A DNA stretch of 64,000 nt from Anaerolineae bacterium (GTDB lineage: Bacteria > Chloroflexota > Anaerolineae > UBA3071): NCBI GenBank assembly GCA_029907105.1, contig JARYMM010000006.1, forward strand, positions 1-64,000, given 5' to 3'. Positions 34,465-42,529 of the stretch are shown piece by piece. Both the position numbers and the translations under genes were made by a program. Below the pieces are notes generated by a model that was given only the letters and a program-made list of their open reading frames with translations, searched no databases and was not told the origin of the DNA. Every line of letters begins with the position of its first letter. Position 1 is the first letter of the stretch.

Positions 34465-35009
34465 CTGACCTGCTCCCTGGCCACAAAGCGCAGGCCGGCC
34501 AAAAACTCATCCCACAGCGGCCCCAATTCCTGCTGACGCCGCGGCGGCGCCTGGCCGCTGAGATCGTACAATCTCCCTTCCACGTCCACCAGCAGCCGTC
34601 GCTCGCCGGGGCAGGTGAAGCGCACCGCCTGGTGGCCCTGGAAGGTCACCCCCTCCTCGACGAGGCACTCCGGGGCGCGCCGATAGGGTGGGGACAGAAC
34701 CTGCACCGCCTCGGCCAGCGAGGCGTAGCCGGACAATAGCAGCACGCTTAGGCGCAATGCCTCCCCCTGCTGCGAGCGCTGCTGGGCGGTCAGCGGTTCC
34801 CGCAGCCACACGGCCGGTGGCCCCTCCGCCGAATCCGGGCGGCTATACACCTCCCAGCCCGCCGGCAGGCGCAGGCTCACCCCCAGCACCTCGCTCTGGA
34901 AAACGCCCGTCTGCGGCCCGGCAGGCGGCGTGAAAGGCGGCTGGCAGGCTGAAAGCAGCACACTCAGCCACAGCAGCCCGCACAGCAGCCGTGTCACTTT
35001 GTCTCCCAC
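34461..35009 (-). CDS. Lipoprotein of unknown function
   Basis: 182 residues from GTG 35009. Signal peptide [15 protein letters not shown] with lipobox LSAC (Cys 22). The mature part resembles PsbP-like or DUF1795-type stress proteins in style ([16 protein letters not shown]), with no certain family. The ribosome site GAGGAG is supplied by an octamer repeat (GCTCCTCT words, 35011-35046), and the first residues MGDKVTR also read from repeat-like sequence. It is coupled to lipA. Confidence 0.75.
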   Translation of the reverse strand: MGDKVTRLLCGLLWLSVLLSACQPPFTPPAGPQTGVFQSEVLGVSLRLPAGWEVYSRPDSAEGPPAVWLREPLTAQQRSQQGEALRLSVLLLSGYASLAEAVQVLSPPYRRAPECLVEEGVTFQGHQAVRFTCPGERRLLVDVEGRLYDLSGQAPPRRQQELGPLWDEFLAGLRFVAREQVR

Positions 35010-35046
35010 GTCCCGCTCCTCTGCTCCTCCGCTCCCCTGCTCCCTG
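35010..35046. repeat. Octamer repeat (GCTCCYCT)n
   Basis: GCTCCTCT, GCTCCTCC, GCTCCCCT, GCTCCCTG follow each other between the carboxylase stop and the lipoprotein start. On the minus strand it provides a GAGGAG ribosome site. Confidence 0.75.
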
Positions 35047-36591
35047 TTACACCGGCATCAGGCCGTGCTTCTTGGCCGGGTTGGTGGCCACCTTGCCGCG
35101 CAGGATGTCCAGGGCGGCGATCAGCCGCGGCCGCGTCTCCCGCGGCTCGATGACCTCGTCAATCTGGCCCATGTCGGCGGCGGCATAGGGGTTGTGGAAG
35201 CGAGCCTTGTACTCGGCCACGAACTGCGCCCGCAGTGCAGCGGGGTCTTCGGCTTCTTGCAGCTCGCGGCGGTAGAGGATATTCACCGCGCCGTCGGGCC
35301 CCATGACGGCGATCTCCGCTGTGGGCCAGGCGAAGGCCAGGTCGCTGCGCATCTGCTTGCTGCTCATGGCGATGTAGGCCCCGCCAATGGCCTTGCGCGT
35401 GACCACGGAGATCTTGGGCACGGTGGCCTCGCAGTAGGCGTAGATCACCTTGGCCCCGTGACGGATGATGCCGCCGTGCTCCTGGTCCACGCCGGGCAGG
35501 TAGCCGGGGCAGTCCACGAAGGTGATGACGGGGATGTTGAAGGCGTCGCAGATGCGCACGAAGCGGGCGATTTTGTCGCTGCTGTCAATGTCCAGCACGC
35601 CGGCCAGGTGCAGCGGCTGGTTGGCCACGATGCCCACCACGTACCCGTCGAGGCGGGCCAGGCCGACGATGGCGTTGCGCGCGTAGTGGGCCTGCACCTC
35701 CAGGAAGCTGCCGCGGTCAAAGACGCGAGCGATGACTTCCTGCATGTCGTAGGGGGCCGTTTCGTCGAGGGGGACGATGTCGTTCAGCTCCTCATCCATG
35801 CGCTGCGGGTCGTCGTCCGGCTCCACACGACGGGGGTCCTCCACGTTGTTGGGCGGCAGGTAGCTGAGCAGTTGCTTGACCAGCAAGAAGGCCTGCTGCT
35901 CGCTCTCGGCGACGAAGTGGGCCACGCCGCTCTTGACGTTATGGGCCATCGCTCCGCCCAGCTCGCCGAAGGTCACCTCTTCGCCGGTGACCGTCTTGAT
36001 CACATCCGGGCCGGTGATGAACATGTAGCTGGTGCGCCGCACCATGATGACGAAGTCGGTGAGGGCCGGGGAGTAGACGGAGCCGCCGGCGCAGGGCCCC
36101 AGCATGAGCGAGATCTGGGGGATGACGCCGGAGGCCAGCACGTTGCGGGTGAACAGCTCGCCATAGGCGGCCAGGCTTTTCACCCCTTCCTGGATGCGCG
36201 CCCCGCCCGAATCCAAAAGGCCGATGACAGGGATGCCGCAGTCCAGGGCCAGGTCCATGATGCGGCAGATTTTCTGGGACTGCACCTCGGAGAAGGAACC
36301 GCCCAGCACGGTGAAATCCTGGGCGTAGATGGCCACTTTACGGCCGTTGATCGTGCCGAAGCCTGTGACCACTCCATCGCCGGGGAAGCGTTTATCGGCC
36401 ATGCCGAAGGCCGTGCAGTCGTGGGTAGCCAGCGCGCCCAGTTCCTGGAAGCTGCCTTCGTCCAGCAGCGCGGCCAGCCGTTCACGGGCGGTGAGCTTGC
36501 CCTTGTCGTGTTGCGCCGCCACCCGTTCCGGGCCGCCGCCGGCCACGGCCCTGGCGCGCATTTCCCGCAGTTTCTCGATGTGATCAGGCAT
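35047..36591 (-). CDS. Acyl-CoA carboxylase beta (carboxyltransferase) subunit
   Basis: 514 residues. Propionyl-CoA carboxylase / methylmalonyl-CoA decarboxylase alpha family. Starts MPDHIEKLREMRARAVAGGG; the first half has IYAQDFTVLGGSFSEVQSQK and LLDSGGARIQEGV, the second half FVDCPGYLPGVDQEHGGIIRHGAK and RKAIGGAYIAMSSKQM. Both oxyanion-type Gly-rich loops are intact. The biotin carboxylase and carrier are not adjacent. Substrate is probably propionyl- or acetyl-CoA. Confidence 0.94.
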   Translation of the reverse strand: MPDHIEKLREMRARAVAGGGPERVAAQHDKGKLTARERLAALLDEGSFQELGALATHDCTAFGMADKRFPGDGVVTGFGTINGRKVAIYAQDFTVLGGSFSEVQSQKICRIMDLALDCGIPVIGLLDSGGARIQEGVKSLAAYGELFTRNVLASGVIPQISLMLGPCAGGSVYSPALTDFVIMVRRTSYMFITGPDVIKTVTGEEVTFGELGGAMAHNVKSGVAHFVAESEQQAFLLVKQLLSYLPPNNVEDPRRVEPDDDPQRMDEELNDIVPLDETAPYDMQEVIARVFDRGSFLEVQAHYARNAIVGLARLDGYVVGIVANQPLHLAGVLDIDSSDKIARFVRICDAFNIPVITFVDCPGYLPGVDQEHGGIIRHGAKVIYAYCEATVPKISVVTRKAIGGAYIAMSSKQMRSDLAFAWPTAEIAVMGPDGAVNILYRRELQEAEDPAALRAQFVAEYKARFHNPYAAADMGQIDEVIEPRETRPRLIAALDILRGKVATNPAKKHGLMPV

Positions 36592-36912
36592 AGGTCATCC
36601 TCCGCTCCGAAAATGTCACCCTGAGCGCAGCGAAGGGTCTGAGTGCAGCGAAGGGTCTACCTCGAAAATAGACGCCTGGACCATTTTCGTCCCTGGTGGT
36701 GTCCGCAGGGACGTGACAACTCCTCTCATGTTGGAAGAGATTCTTCGCTCCCTGCGGTCGCTCAGAATGACACTCCGAGCGACATATAGTTGTAGTAATG
36801 AAGGAGAATCTCCCTCAGACTCCTCAGTTCCCTCTATCCCTGGCCTAGCTGACATCACCGGGAGCAGGCAATTTGGCCGCACGGGGGCATTGATGTATAA
36901 TTCCCCTGGCTC
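36592..36912. other. Intergenic repeats upstream of tRNA-Ser
   Basis: It holds TGTCACCCTGAGCGCAGCG words and a 60-bp segment (36658-36720) whose inverted copy lies at 60868-60931. A second facing word (GCGGTCGCTCAGAATGACA) makes the whole an imperfect inverted repeat. A TATAAT at 36896-36901 with a weak TTGGCC 17 bp upstream is the likely promoter of the tRNA. Confidence 0.65.
36658..36720. repeat. Dispersed repeat, copy inverted at 60.87 kb
   Basis: Its complement reads GTTGTCACGTCCCTGCGGAC.. and ends ..TATTTTCGAGGTAGA. The copy at 60868-60931 differs at about two positions within 60. Confidence 0.9.
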
Positions 36913-37165
<253 letters not shown>

Positions 37166-38200
37166 TCACATCTCTACCAGCGCCTTGATCACCCCGTCCG
37201 CCCGTGCCTCAACCAGGGCAAAGGCTGCCGCCGCCTCCGCCAGCGGGAAGCGGTGGGTGATCAGCGAGCGCACGTCCACCAGCCCTTGTTGCACCAGGGC
37301 CATGGCGCGGGGATAGGTGTGTTTCATCCGCCGCACCAGCTTGAGGGTCAGTCCCTTGCGCCGCGCCGTGCTGGCCGGGAAGGTCAGGGTGTCCTGCAGC
37401 GACGGGATGCCGGCCACGATCACGCGGCCACCCGGCCTGGCTATGGCCACGGCCTGCGCCACCGTCTCCGCCGCCCAGGCCGCCTCGAAGACCACGTCCA
37501 CGCCACGGCCGCCGGTCAGCTCCTCGATCCAGGCCACCGGATCGGCCAGGTTGGCCTGACACACTCCATCGGCCCCCAGCCGTCCGGCCATAGCCAGCCG
37601 TTCGGGAACCAGGTCGGTGGCGTAGACGCGGCGTGCGCCGCCCAGCCGCGCCACCTGCAGGATCAGCAGCCCGATGGGCCCGCACCCCAGCACGGCGACG
37701 GTGTCGCCAGGCTTCAGCTTGGCCAGGTTCACCGAATGAAGGGCCACGCCCAGCGGCTCCAGCATGGCCCCGTCGGCGAAGCTCAACTCGTCCGGCAGGG
37801 GGAAGACCAGCCGGGCGGGATGGGCGATGAACTCGCGCAGGCTGCCCCTGGTGGGCGGCATGCTGACGAAGAGGATATGCGGACAGAGGTTGGGATGGCC
37901 GGCCAGGCAGAACTCGCAGTGGCCGCAGTTGATGGCCGGCTCCACAGCCACCGGCGTGCCTAGCGGCGGGCCTTCCACCCCCGCGCCCAGGGCAACGATC
38001 TGGCCGGCGAACTCGTGTCCCAGCTCGTGCGGCCCGGTAACCTTATCGGAGCCGATGCCGCCGTCCTGGAAGTAGTGCACATCGGAGCCGCAGATGCCCA
38101 CGGCGCGCACCCGGATGAGCACTTCCCCCGCCTGCGGCTCGGGACAGGGCACCTCTTCCACGCGCAGGTCGTGCCGGCTGTACAGGCGTGCAGCTTTCAT
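37166..38200 (-). CDS. Zinc-dependent medium-chain dehydrogenase (sorbitol dehydrogenase-like)
   Basis: 344 residues from ATG 38200. Catalytic zinc ligands are in VGICGSDVHYFQDG and GHEFAGQI; the structural zinc site is CGHCEFCLAGHPNLC. The Rossmann fold reads VAVLGCGPIGLLILQVARL. Best fit is the polyol (sorbitol/xylitol) dehydrogenase group that oxidises a secondary alcohol with NAD. The track ORF is extended upstream out of frame context. It precedes the M24 peptidase gene on the same strand with an 11-bp gap. Confidence 0.9.
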   Translation of the reverse strand: MKAARLYSRHDLRVEEVPCPEPQAGEVLIRVRAVGICGSDVHYFQDGGIGSDKVTGPHELGHEFAGQIVALGAGVEGPPLGTPVAVEPAINCGHCEFCLAGHPNLCPHILFVSMPPTRGSLREFIAHPARLVFPLPDELSFADGAMLEPLGVALHSVNLAKLKPGDTVAVLGCGPIGLLILQVARLGGARRVYATDLVPERLAMAGRLGADGVCQANLADPVAWIEELTGGRGVDVVFEAAWAAETVAQAVAIARPGGRVIVAGIPSLQDTLTFPASTARRKGLTLKLVRRMKHTYPRAMALVQQGLVDVRSLITHRFPLAEAAAAFALVEARADGVIKALVEM

Positions 38201-38211
38201 GCGTTCCCTTC

Positions 38212-39303
38212 TCAATCCAGCACCAGGATCGCCGGCCGGGGGATGATCTGGCCGTCCACTTCCGCCTCTATCACAGGCCAGCCGGGGATGGCCGTCAGGA
38301 TCTCGTTGGCATGGGCGCCGACCAGGATGGTGTCCTCCGACTTGGTGCCGGTGATGGAAGGGTTCCAGGCGAAGGCCTGCCCCTCGTAGACCACCTCGTC
38401 CGATGCCGCCGTGGCCACATGCTCGCGCGGCTCGTAGGCCGCCGAGCCGCCCTGATGGTGCAGTTTCCATTCCTCGGCGTAGCCGGCCGCGGCGTAGGTA
38501 GCCACGGCCTGGGAGAAGACGTCGCCCAGGCGGGCACCAGGGCGGGTGGCGGCGATGAAGGTGGCATCCACGCGGGCGCAGGCTTCCTGCTTGCGCTGGA
38601 GCTCTTGCGGCAGGGGCCCGAAATGCACCAGCCGGGTGATGGAGCAGACCAGCCCCCACCTGCGGCCGCAGAGCACGAGCATGGCGTAACGTTCCAGGGC
38701 CTTGTCTGCGGGCAGGGGATGGCGGAAGCTGAAGATGCGCCGGTCGGTGGCGATGAGGTTGACAATGGGCTGCACGCCGCGCGCCTGCGTCTCACTGGCC
38801 AGCAGAGCAGCGATCTGGTACTCGCTTTGCCCGGGCTGCACCTGGCCGATGGCGGCGTCCATGGCCTCGGCGCAGAGCCGGCCCAGTTGGCGGAAGCGTT
38901 CCCCTTCCTCCGGCAGGAGGCGGGCGCGCAGTTGTGCGATCTCCGCCGAGAGGTCGGTAGCGCCGGGGTAGGGGACATCCGCGCCCAGGCGCAGGCCACC
39001 GGCCAGTTCGGCCACCGGGTTGGCGCCCTCGTACCAGAAGGGAGCCACGATCTGGAAGCCCTGCTGGTCGAGCTTCTCCTCCTGGGCCAGCCGCGTGGCC
39101 TCGATGTTGTTGGTCAGGACGTAGTCGCCCTGGGGGGTGAAGAGCAGGGAGGCGGCGCCCAGGTCGGAGGCCGTGTTAACGTAGGAGGCCGCCCCGCAGG
39201 TCGCCCAGGCGAAGCTGCTGACTCGCTGCAGGAGCAGGGCGTCCAGCCCATGCCTCTCCAGCAGCTCTTTGATCCGCTGTTGCTTTAGCTGTCGTTCGTT
39301 CAT
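38212..39303 (-). CDS. M24-family (creatinase/Xaa-Pro-like) protein
   Basis: 363 residues with the pita-bread fold: an N-terminal creatinase-type domain (ALLLQRVSSFAWATCGAASYVNTA) and the C-terminal peptidase-like part. Typical M24 metal ligands (two Asp, one His, two Glu) are not fully recognisable; the positions read KLHHQGGSAAYEPREH and AFAWNPSITGTKSED. It may therefore be an inactive or non-peptidase member. The ATG at 39303 follows a GAGGTGG ribosome site. Confidence 0.8.
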   Translation of the reverse strand: MNERQLKQQRIKELLERHGLDALLLQRVSSFAWATCGAASYVNTASDLGAASLLFTPQGDYVLTNNIEATRLAQEEKLDQQGFQIVAPFWYEGANPVAELAGGLRLGADVPYPGATDLSAEIAQLRARLLPEEGERFRQLGRLCAEAMDAAIGQVQPGQSEYQIAALLASETQARGVQPIVNLIATDRRIFSFRHPLPADKALERYAMLVLCGRRWGLVCSITRLVHFGPLPQELQRKQEACARVDATFIAATRPGARLGDVFSQAVATYAAAGYAEEWKLHHQGGSAAYEPREHVATAASDEVVYEGQAFAWNPSITGTKSEDTILVGAHANEILTAIPGWPVIEAEVDGQIIPRPAILVLD

Positions 39304-39402
39304 GATTCCACCTCGTCGAGAGTATTGCCTGCTTGAAAGCAAGCGCAATATACCCGCGAAGCGGCGAAAAGTCAAACCCGCGCCCTCCAGCGCGCGGCTG
39401 AT

Positions 39403-39430
39403 TTGCCCATGCCAGGCCTTGTGTGTATAA
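39403..39430 (+). promoter_or_regulatory. Promoter of tRNA-Ser(GGA)
   Basis: TTGCCC (39403-39408), 16-bp spacer, TATAAT (39425-39430), ending nine bases before the tRNA. Confidence 0.6.
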
Positions 39431-39438
39431 TCCCATCC

Positions 39439-39529
39439 GGAGAGGTCGCATAGCCTGGTCTAGTGCGCGCGCCTGGAGAGCGCGTAGGGTCGTTGGCCCT
39501 CGTGGGTTCAAATCCCACCCTCTCCGCCA
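39439..39529 (+). tRNA. tRNA-Ser (anticodon GGA)
   Basis: Acceptor GGAGAGG/CCTCTCC, long variable arm, anticodon loop CT-GGA-GA between CGCGC and GCGCG, encoded CCA (39527-39529). Very similar to the CGA isoacceptor 2.5 kb upstream. Confidence 0.97.
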
Positions 39530-39530
39530 A

Positions 39531-39563
39531 AGCGGTGGCCCTCCGCCACCGCTTCTCTTTTTT
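39531..39563 (+). terminator. Terminator of tRNA-Ser(GGA), merging into the next promoter
   Basis: AGCGGTGGC-N5-GCCACCGCT stem (39531-39553), then TCTCTTTTTT. The end of the T-run is the first bases of the SRP RNA -35 box. Confidence 0.88.
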
Positions 39564-39590
39564 GACAAAATCCCCAAGGTCGAGTACTAT
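39562..39590 (+). promoter_or_regulatory. Promoter of the SRP RNA
   Basis: TTGACA (39562-39567), 17-bp spacer, TACTAT (39585-39590), seven bases before the predicted RNA 5' end. Confidence 0.85.
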
Positions 39591-39596
39591 ACCGGC

Positions 39597-39864
39597 GGCC
39601 GTGCTAGATGGGGAGCTAGCGGTGCCCTGTACCCGAAATCCGCTATAGCGGGGTCGAATTCCCCCTCGAGGGCTTTGCGCGGGCAGCACTGCCCTGTTAA
39701 GTGGCGTTGAAGGCTGGGTCCTGCGCGGCAGGAGCCTGTGAACCCCGTCAGGTCCGGAAGGAAGCAGCGGTAAGCGGTCCCTCCTGGGTGCCGCAGGGTC
39801 GCCTGGCCGGAGCCGGCTGGCAGGGACAGGCTGCTAACGGCGGCTCGACAGGGGGTGCACGGCC
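39597..39864 (+). ncRNA. ffs: Signal recognition particle RNA, long (Bacillus) type with Alu domain
   Basis: About 268 nt. The S domain has GTCAGGTCCGGAAGGAAGCA and GCGGTAAGCGG, the universal SRP54-binding helix 8. The 5' part GGGGAGCTAGCGGTGCCCTG TACCC matches the Alu domain of the 6S-scRNA type. The 5' end GGCCGTGC pairs with the 3' end GCACGGCC. The size equals the Bacillus scRNA rather than the 110-nt 4.5S type. Confidence 0.93.
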
Positions 39865-39891
39865 AGCACTTATGACAAGAGGCGAATCATT

Positions 39892-40899
39892 TTGAGGAAT
39901 TTACTGGTCACCGGCGGGGCCGGCTTCATCGGCTCCAACTTCGTCCGCTACCTGCTGGACAAATACCCCGATTATCGTGTCGTCGTCTACGACAAGCTGA
40001 CTTACGCCGGCAACCTGGATAACCTGCTGGACATCCAGGACGACCCGCGCTACACCTTCGTGCGCGGCGATATCTGCGACGTGGCGAGGGTGGAAGCGGT
40101 CGTGCAAGAGTACGACATTGACGCCATCGTCAACTTTGCTGCCGAGACACATGTGGACCGTTCCCTCATGCAGCCGGGCAGTTTCATCCAGACCGACGTC
40201 TACGGCACCTACGTGCTGCTGGAAGCGGCGCGCAAGTTCGGCCTGGAACGCGTCCACCAGGTGAGCACGGATGAGGTCTACGGCCAGGTGCTGGAGGGGG
40301 CCTCCCTGGAAACGGATCCCCTGATCACCCGCTCGCCCTACTCCGCTTCCAAGGCCGCCGGCGATCTGATGTGCCTGGCCTACTTCACCAGTTTCGGCGT
40401 GCCGGTGACCATCACCCGCGGCTCCAATAACATCGGCCCCTACCAATACCCGGAGAAGGCCGTCCCTCTCTTCATTACCAACGCCATTGACGATATCCCC
40501 CTGCCCCTCTACGGCGACGGACGGCAGATGCGGGATTATCAGTACGTGCTGGATCACTGCGAGGGGATCGACGTGGTGCTGCACCAGGGTGTGCCCGGCG
40601 AGATCTACAACCTGGGCACCAGTGTGGAGACGGAGAACATCGTCATGGCCCGGTTGATCCTCGACCTGCTGGGCAAGCCGCACAGTCTCATCCAACACGT
40701 CACCGACCGTCCCGGGCACGACCGCCGTTACTCCCTCAACTGCGACAAGATCGCCGCGCTGGGCTGGCGCAGTCGCCACTCCTTCGAGGAGGCGCTGGAA
40801 AAGACCGTGCGCTGGTATGTGGACAACGAGTGGTGGTGGCGCAAGATCAAGACGGGGGAGTACTGGGAGTACTATAGACGGCAGTACGAAGGCCGGTAA
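39892..40899 (+). CDS. rfbB: dTDP-glucose 4,6-dehydratase
   Basis: 335 residues from a TTG start. SDR fold with NLLVTGGAGFIGSNFVRYLL at the N-terminus; catalytic triad in VSTDEVYG and SPYSASKAAGDLM. It converts dTDP-glucose to the 4-keto-6-deoxy sugar used for rhamnose and related glycans. RGSNNIGPYQYPEK and PGHDRRYSLNCDKI are family motifs. No rfbA, C or D is adjacent. The TTG is chosen because no ATG precedes the nucleotide-binding loop. Confidence 0.95.
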   Translation: MRNLLVTGGAGFIGSNFVRYLLDKYPDYRVVVYDKLTYAGNLDNLLDIQDDPRYTFVRGDICDVARVEAVVQEYDIDAIVNFAAETHVDRSLMQPGSFIQTDVYGTYVLLEAARKFGLERVHQVSTDEVYGQVLEGASLETDPLITRSPYSASKAAGDLMCLAYFTSFGVPVTITRGSNNIGPYQYPEKAVPLFITNAIDDIPLPLYGDGRQMRDYQYVLDHCEGIDVVLHQGVPGEIYNLGTSVETENIVMARLILDLLGKPHSLIQHVTDRPGHDRRYSLNCDKIAALGWRSRHSFEEALEKTVRWYVDNEWWWRKIKTGEYWEYYRRQYEGR

Positions 40900-40944
40900 T
40901 CGAGATCAAAATCCAAAGCTCAAAATGCTCCTGGATTTTCCCCT

Positions 40945-40973
40945 TTGACTTTGCCGCCGAGTCGGATTATAAT
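40945..40973 (+). promoter_or_regulatory. Promoter of yvcK
   Basis: TTGACT (40945-40950), 17-bp spacer, TATAAT (40968-40973). Leader to the ATG is about 10 bases. Confidence 0.75.
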
Positions 40974-40989
40974 CTGGCCCGGAGGAAAG

Positions 40990-42294
40990 ATGAAGCCTGG
41001 CATCCGCCGAGGGTTGCTGCGATGGCTGTTGCCCGGCATGCACGTCAAGCGCTGGCTGCTCCTGCTCATCGCCGGCATCACCCTCTTCAGCCTGGGTTGC
41101 GCCTACCTTCTGCGGGCCCTCTATGACGTGCGGCCGCTGCCCTCGTTCTTCTATTATCTGACGTTGCAATTCATCCCCCGCTGGGGCCGGGCGCTGCTGC
41201 TGGGCGCGGTGGGGGGCGTGTTGATGGCCGTGGGGCTGGTGCGTCTGAACCGGGCGCTGCTGGCCCCCTTCCTGCGCCCCGGCCAGGAGAAGGTGGTGGA
41301 TGCGCTCTACCGCCATCGCCAGCGGCAGCGGGGGCCGAAGGTGGTGGCCATCGGCGGCGGCACGGGGCTCTCGGTGCTGCTGCGCGGCCTCAAGGAGTAC
41401 ACCGACCACCTCACGGCCATCGTCACCGTGGCCGATGACGGCGGGAGTTCGGGGCGCTTGCGGCGGGAACTGGGCGTGCTGCCGCCGGGCGATTTCCGCA
41501 ACTGCCTTGCCGCCCTTTCCGAAGCGGAAGGATTGACCACCCGTCTGTTCCAGTACCGCTTTGGTGAAGGGGCCGGGCTCGACGGCCACAGCTTCGGCAA
41601 CCTCTTCATCACGGCCATGGCCGGCGTCACCGGCAGCTTCGAGCAGGCCCTGGTGGAATCAAGCCGCGTGCTGGCCGTGCGCGGGCGAGTGCTCCCCTCG
41701 ACGTTGCAGGACGTCACCCTCTGCGCCGACCTGCGGGAGGAGAGGGAAGGGATGGAGGCCGGCTGGCGGCGGGTGGAGGGGGAATCGAGCATCCCCAGGC
41801 AGGCAGGCACCATCGAGCGGGTGTTTCTGGAGCCGGAGGAAGTGTCGGCCTATCCGGAGGCAGTCAAGGCCATCCTGGAGGCCGACCTGATCGTCGCCGG
41901 GCCGGGCAGCCTCTACACCAGCGTGCTGCCCAACCTGCTGGTGCCGGACGTGACCCAGGCCATCCGCACATCGAGGGCCATGAAGGTGTACGTCTGCAAC
42001 GTGGCCACGCAACCTGGGGAAACCGGCGGTTACAGCGTGAGCGATCACCTGCGGGCCCTGCAAAAGCACGTGGGGCCTGGCCTCTTCCATCTGGTGCTGG
42101 CCAATGACCGTTTTCTGGGGGCCATGGCCGGCCCATCGTGGGGATTGGAATGGGTGCGCCTTTCGCCGCAGGATGAGGTGGACTGTCGGCTGCTCACGGC
42201 GGACCTGGTGGATGAGACCTTCCCCTGGCGGCACGATTCGCACAAGCTGGCCCGCTGCCTGATAGAGCTGTACGAGACGCATTCGAGGGAGTAG
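40990..42294 (+). CDS. yvcK: YvcK/CofD-family gluconeogenesis factor with membrane anchor
   Basis: 434 residues from an ATG with GGAGGAAA upstream. Two hydrophobic N-terminal segments (WLLLLIAGITLFSLGCAYLL; ALLLGAVGGVLMAVGL) precede the YvcK domain: VVAIGGGTGLSVLLRGLKEY, VTVADDGGSSGRLRRELGV, PPGDFRNCLAALSE, HSFGNLFITAM. YvcK binds UDP-sugars and controls carbon flow to the cell wall. Membrane-anchored versions occur outside the Firmicutes. A strong terminator follows. Confidence 0.93.
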   Translation: MKPGIRRGLLRWLLPGMHVKRWLLLLIAGITLFSLGCAYLLRALYDVRPLPSFFYYLTLQFIPRWGRALLLGAVGGVLMAVGLVRLNRALLAPFLRPGQEKVVDALYRHRQRQRGPKVVAIGGGTGLSVLLRGLKEYTDHLTAIVTVADDGGSSGRLRRELGVLPPGDFRNCLAALSEAEGLTTRLFQYRFGEGAGLDGHSFGNLFITAMAGVTGSFEQALVESSRVLAVRGRVLPSTLQDVTLCADLREEREGMEAGWRRVEGESSIPRQAGTIERVFLEPEEVSAYPEAVKAILEADLIVAGPGSLYTSVLPNLLVPDVTQAIRTSRAMKVYVCNVATQPGETGGYSVSDHLRALQKHVGPGLFHLVLANDRFLGAMAGPSWGLEWVRLSPQDEVDCRLLTADLVDETFPWRHDSHKLARCLIELYETHSRE

Positions 42295-42307
42295 TGTCCG
42301 TTAAGCG

Positions 42308-42340
42308 AACGGGGCGGGGAGTGTTCCCCGCCCCGTTTTT
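42308..42340 (+). terminator. Rho-independent terminator of yvcK
   Basis: AACGGGGCGGGGA-GTG-TTCCCCGCCCCGTT with a TTTTT run. Very strong stem. It lies before the convergent tRNA-Lys. Confidence 0.93.
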
Positions 42341-42356
42341 CGTGCCCTGTTTCAGG

Positions 42357-42429
42357 TGAGCCGCGAGGGAGTCGAACCCCCAACCCACGGATTAAGAGTC
42401 CGTTGCTCTGCCAGTTGAGCTAGCGGCCC
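42357..42429 (-). tRNA. tRNA-Lys (anticodon CTT)
   Basis: Minus-strand cloverleaf of 73 bases. Acceptor GGGCCGC/GCGGCTC, D-arm AGCTCAACTGGCAGAGC, anticodon stem-loop CGGACTCTTAATCCG, T-arm GGGTTCGACTCCC. CCA is not encoded. Confidence 0.96.
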
Positions 42430-42440
42430 ATCTGATATAC

Positions 42441-42468
42441 ATTATACCAGGCTCGCCGTTTTTGTCAA
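42441..42468 (-). promoter_or_regulatory. Promoter of tRNA-Lys
   Basis: On the minus strand TTGACA (42463-42468), 16-bp spacer, TATAAT (42441-42446). Confidence 0.82.
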
Positions 42469-42514
42469 ACTGACCATGCCCACAATTGTCATTTGCGGCT
42501 CTGCCGAGCTATGC

Positions 42515-42520
42515 TATAAT
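42515..42520 (+). promoter_or_regulatory. -10 box of the M23 peptidase gene, implying a near-leaderless mRNA
   Basis: CTATAAT ends at 42520, ten bases before the ATG at 42530, leaving a leader of about three bases. The -35 (TTTGCG or TTGCGG, 16-17 bp upstream) is weak. No ribosome site is seen. Confidence 0.55.
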
Positions 42521-42529
42521 TGGCTCGCT

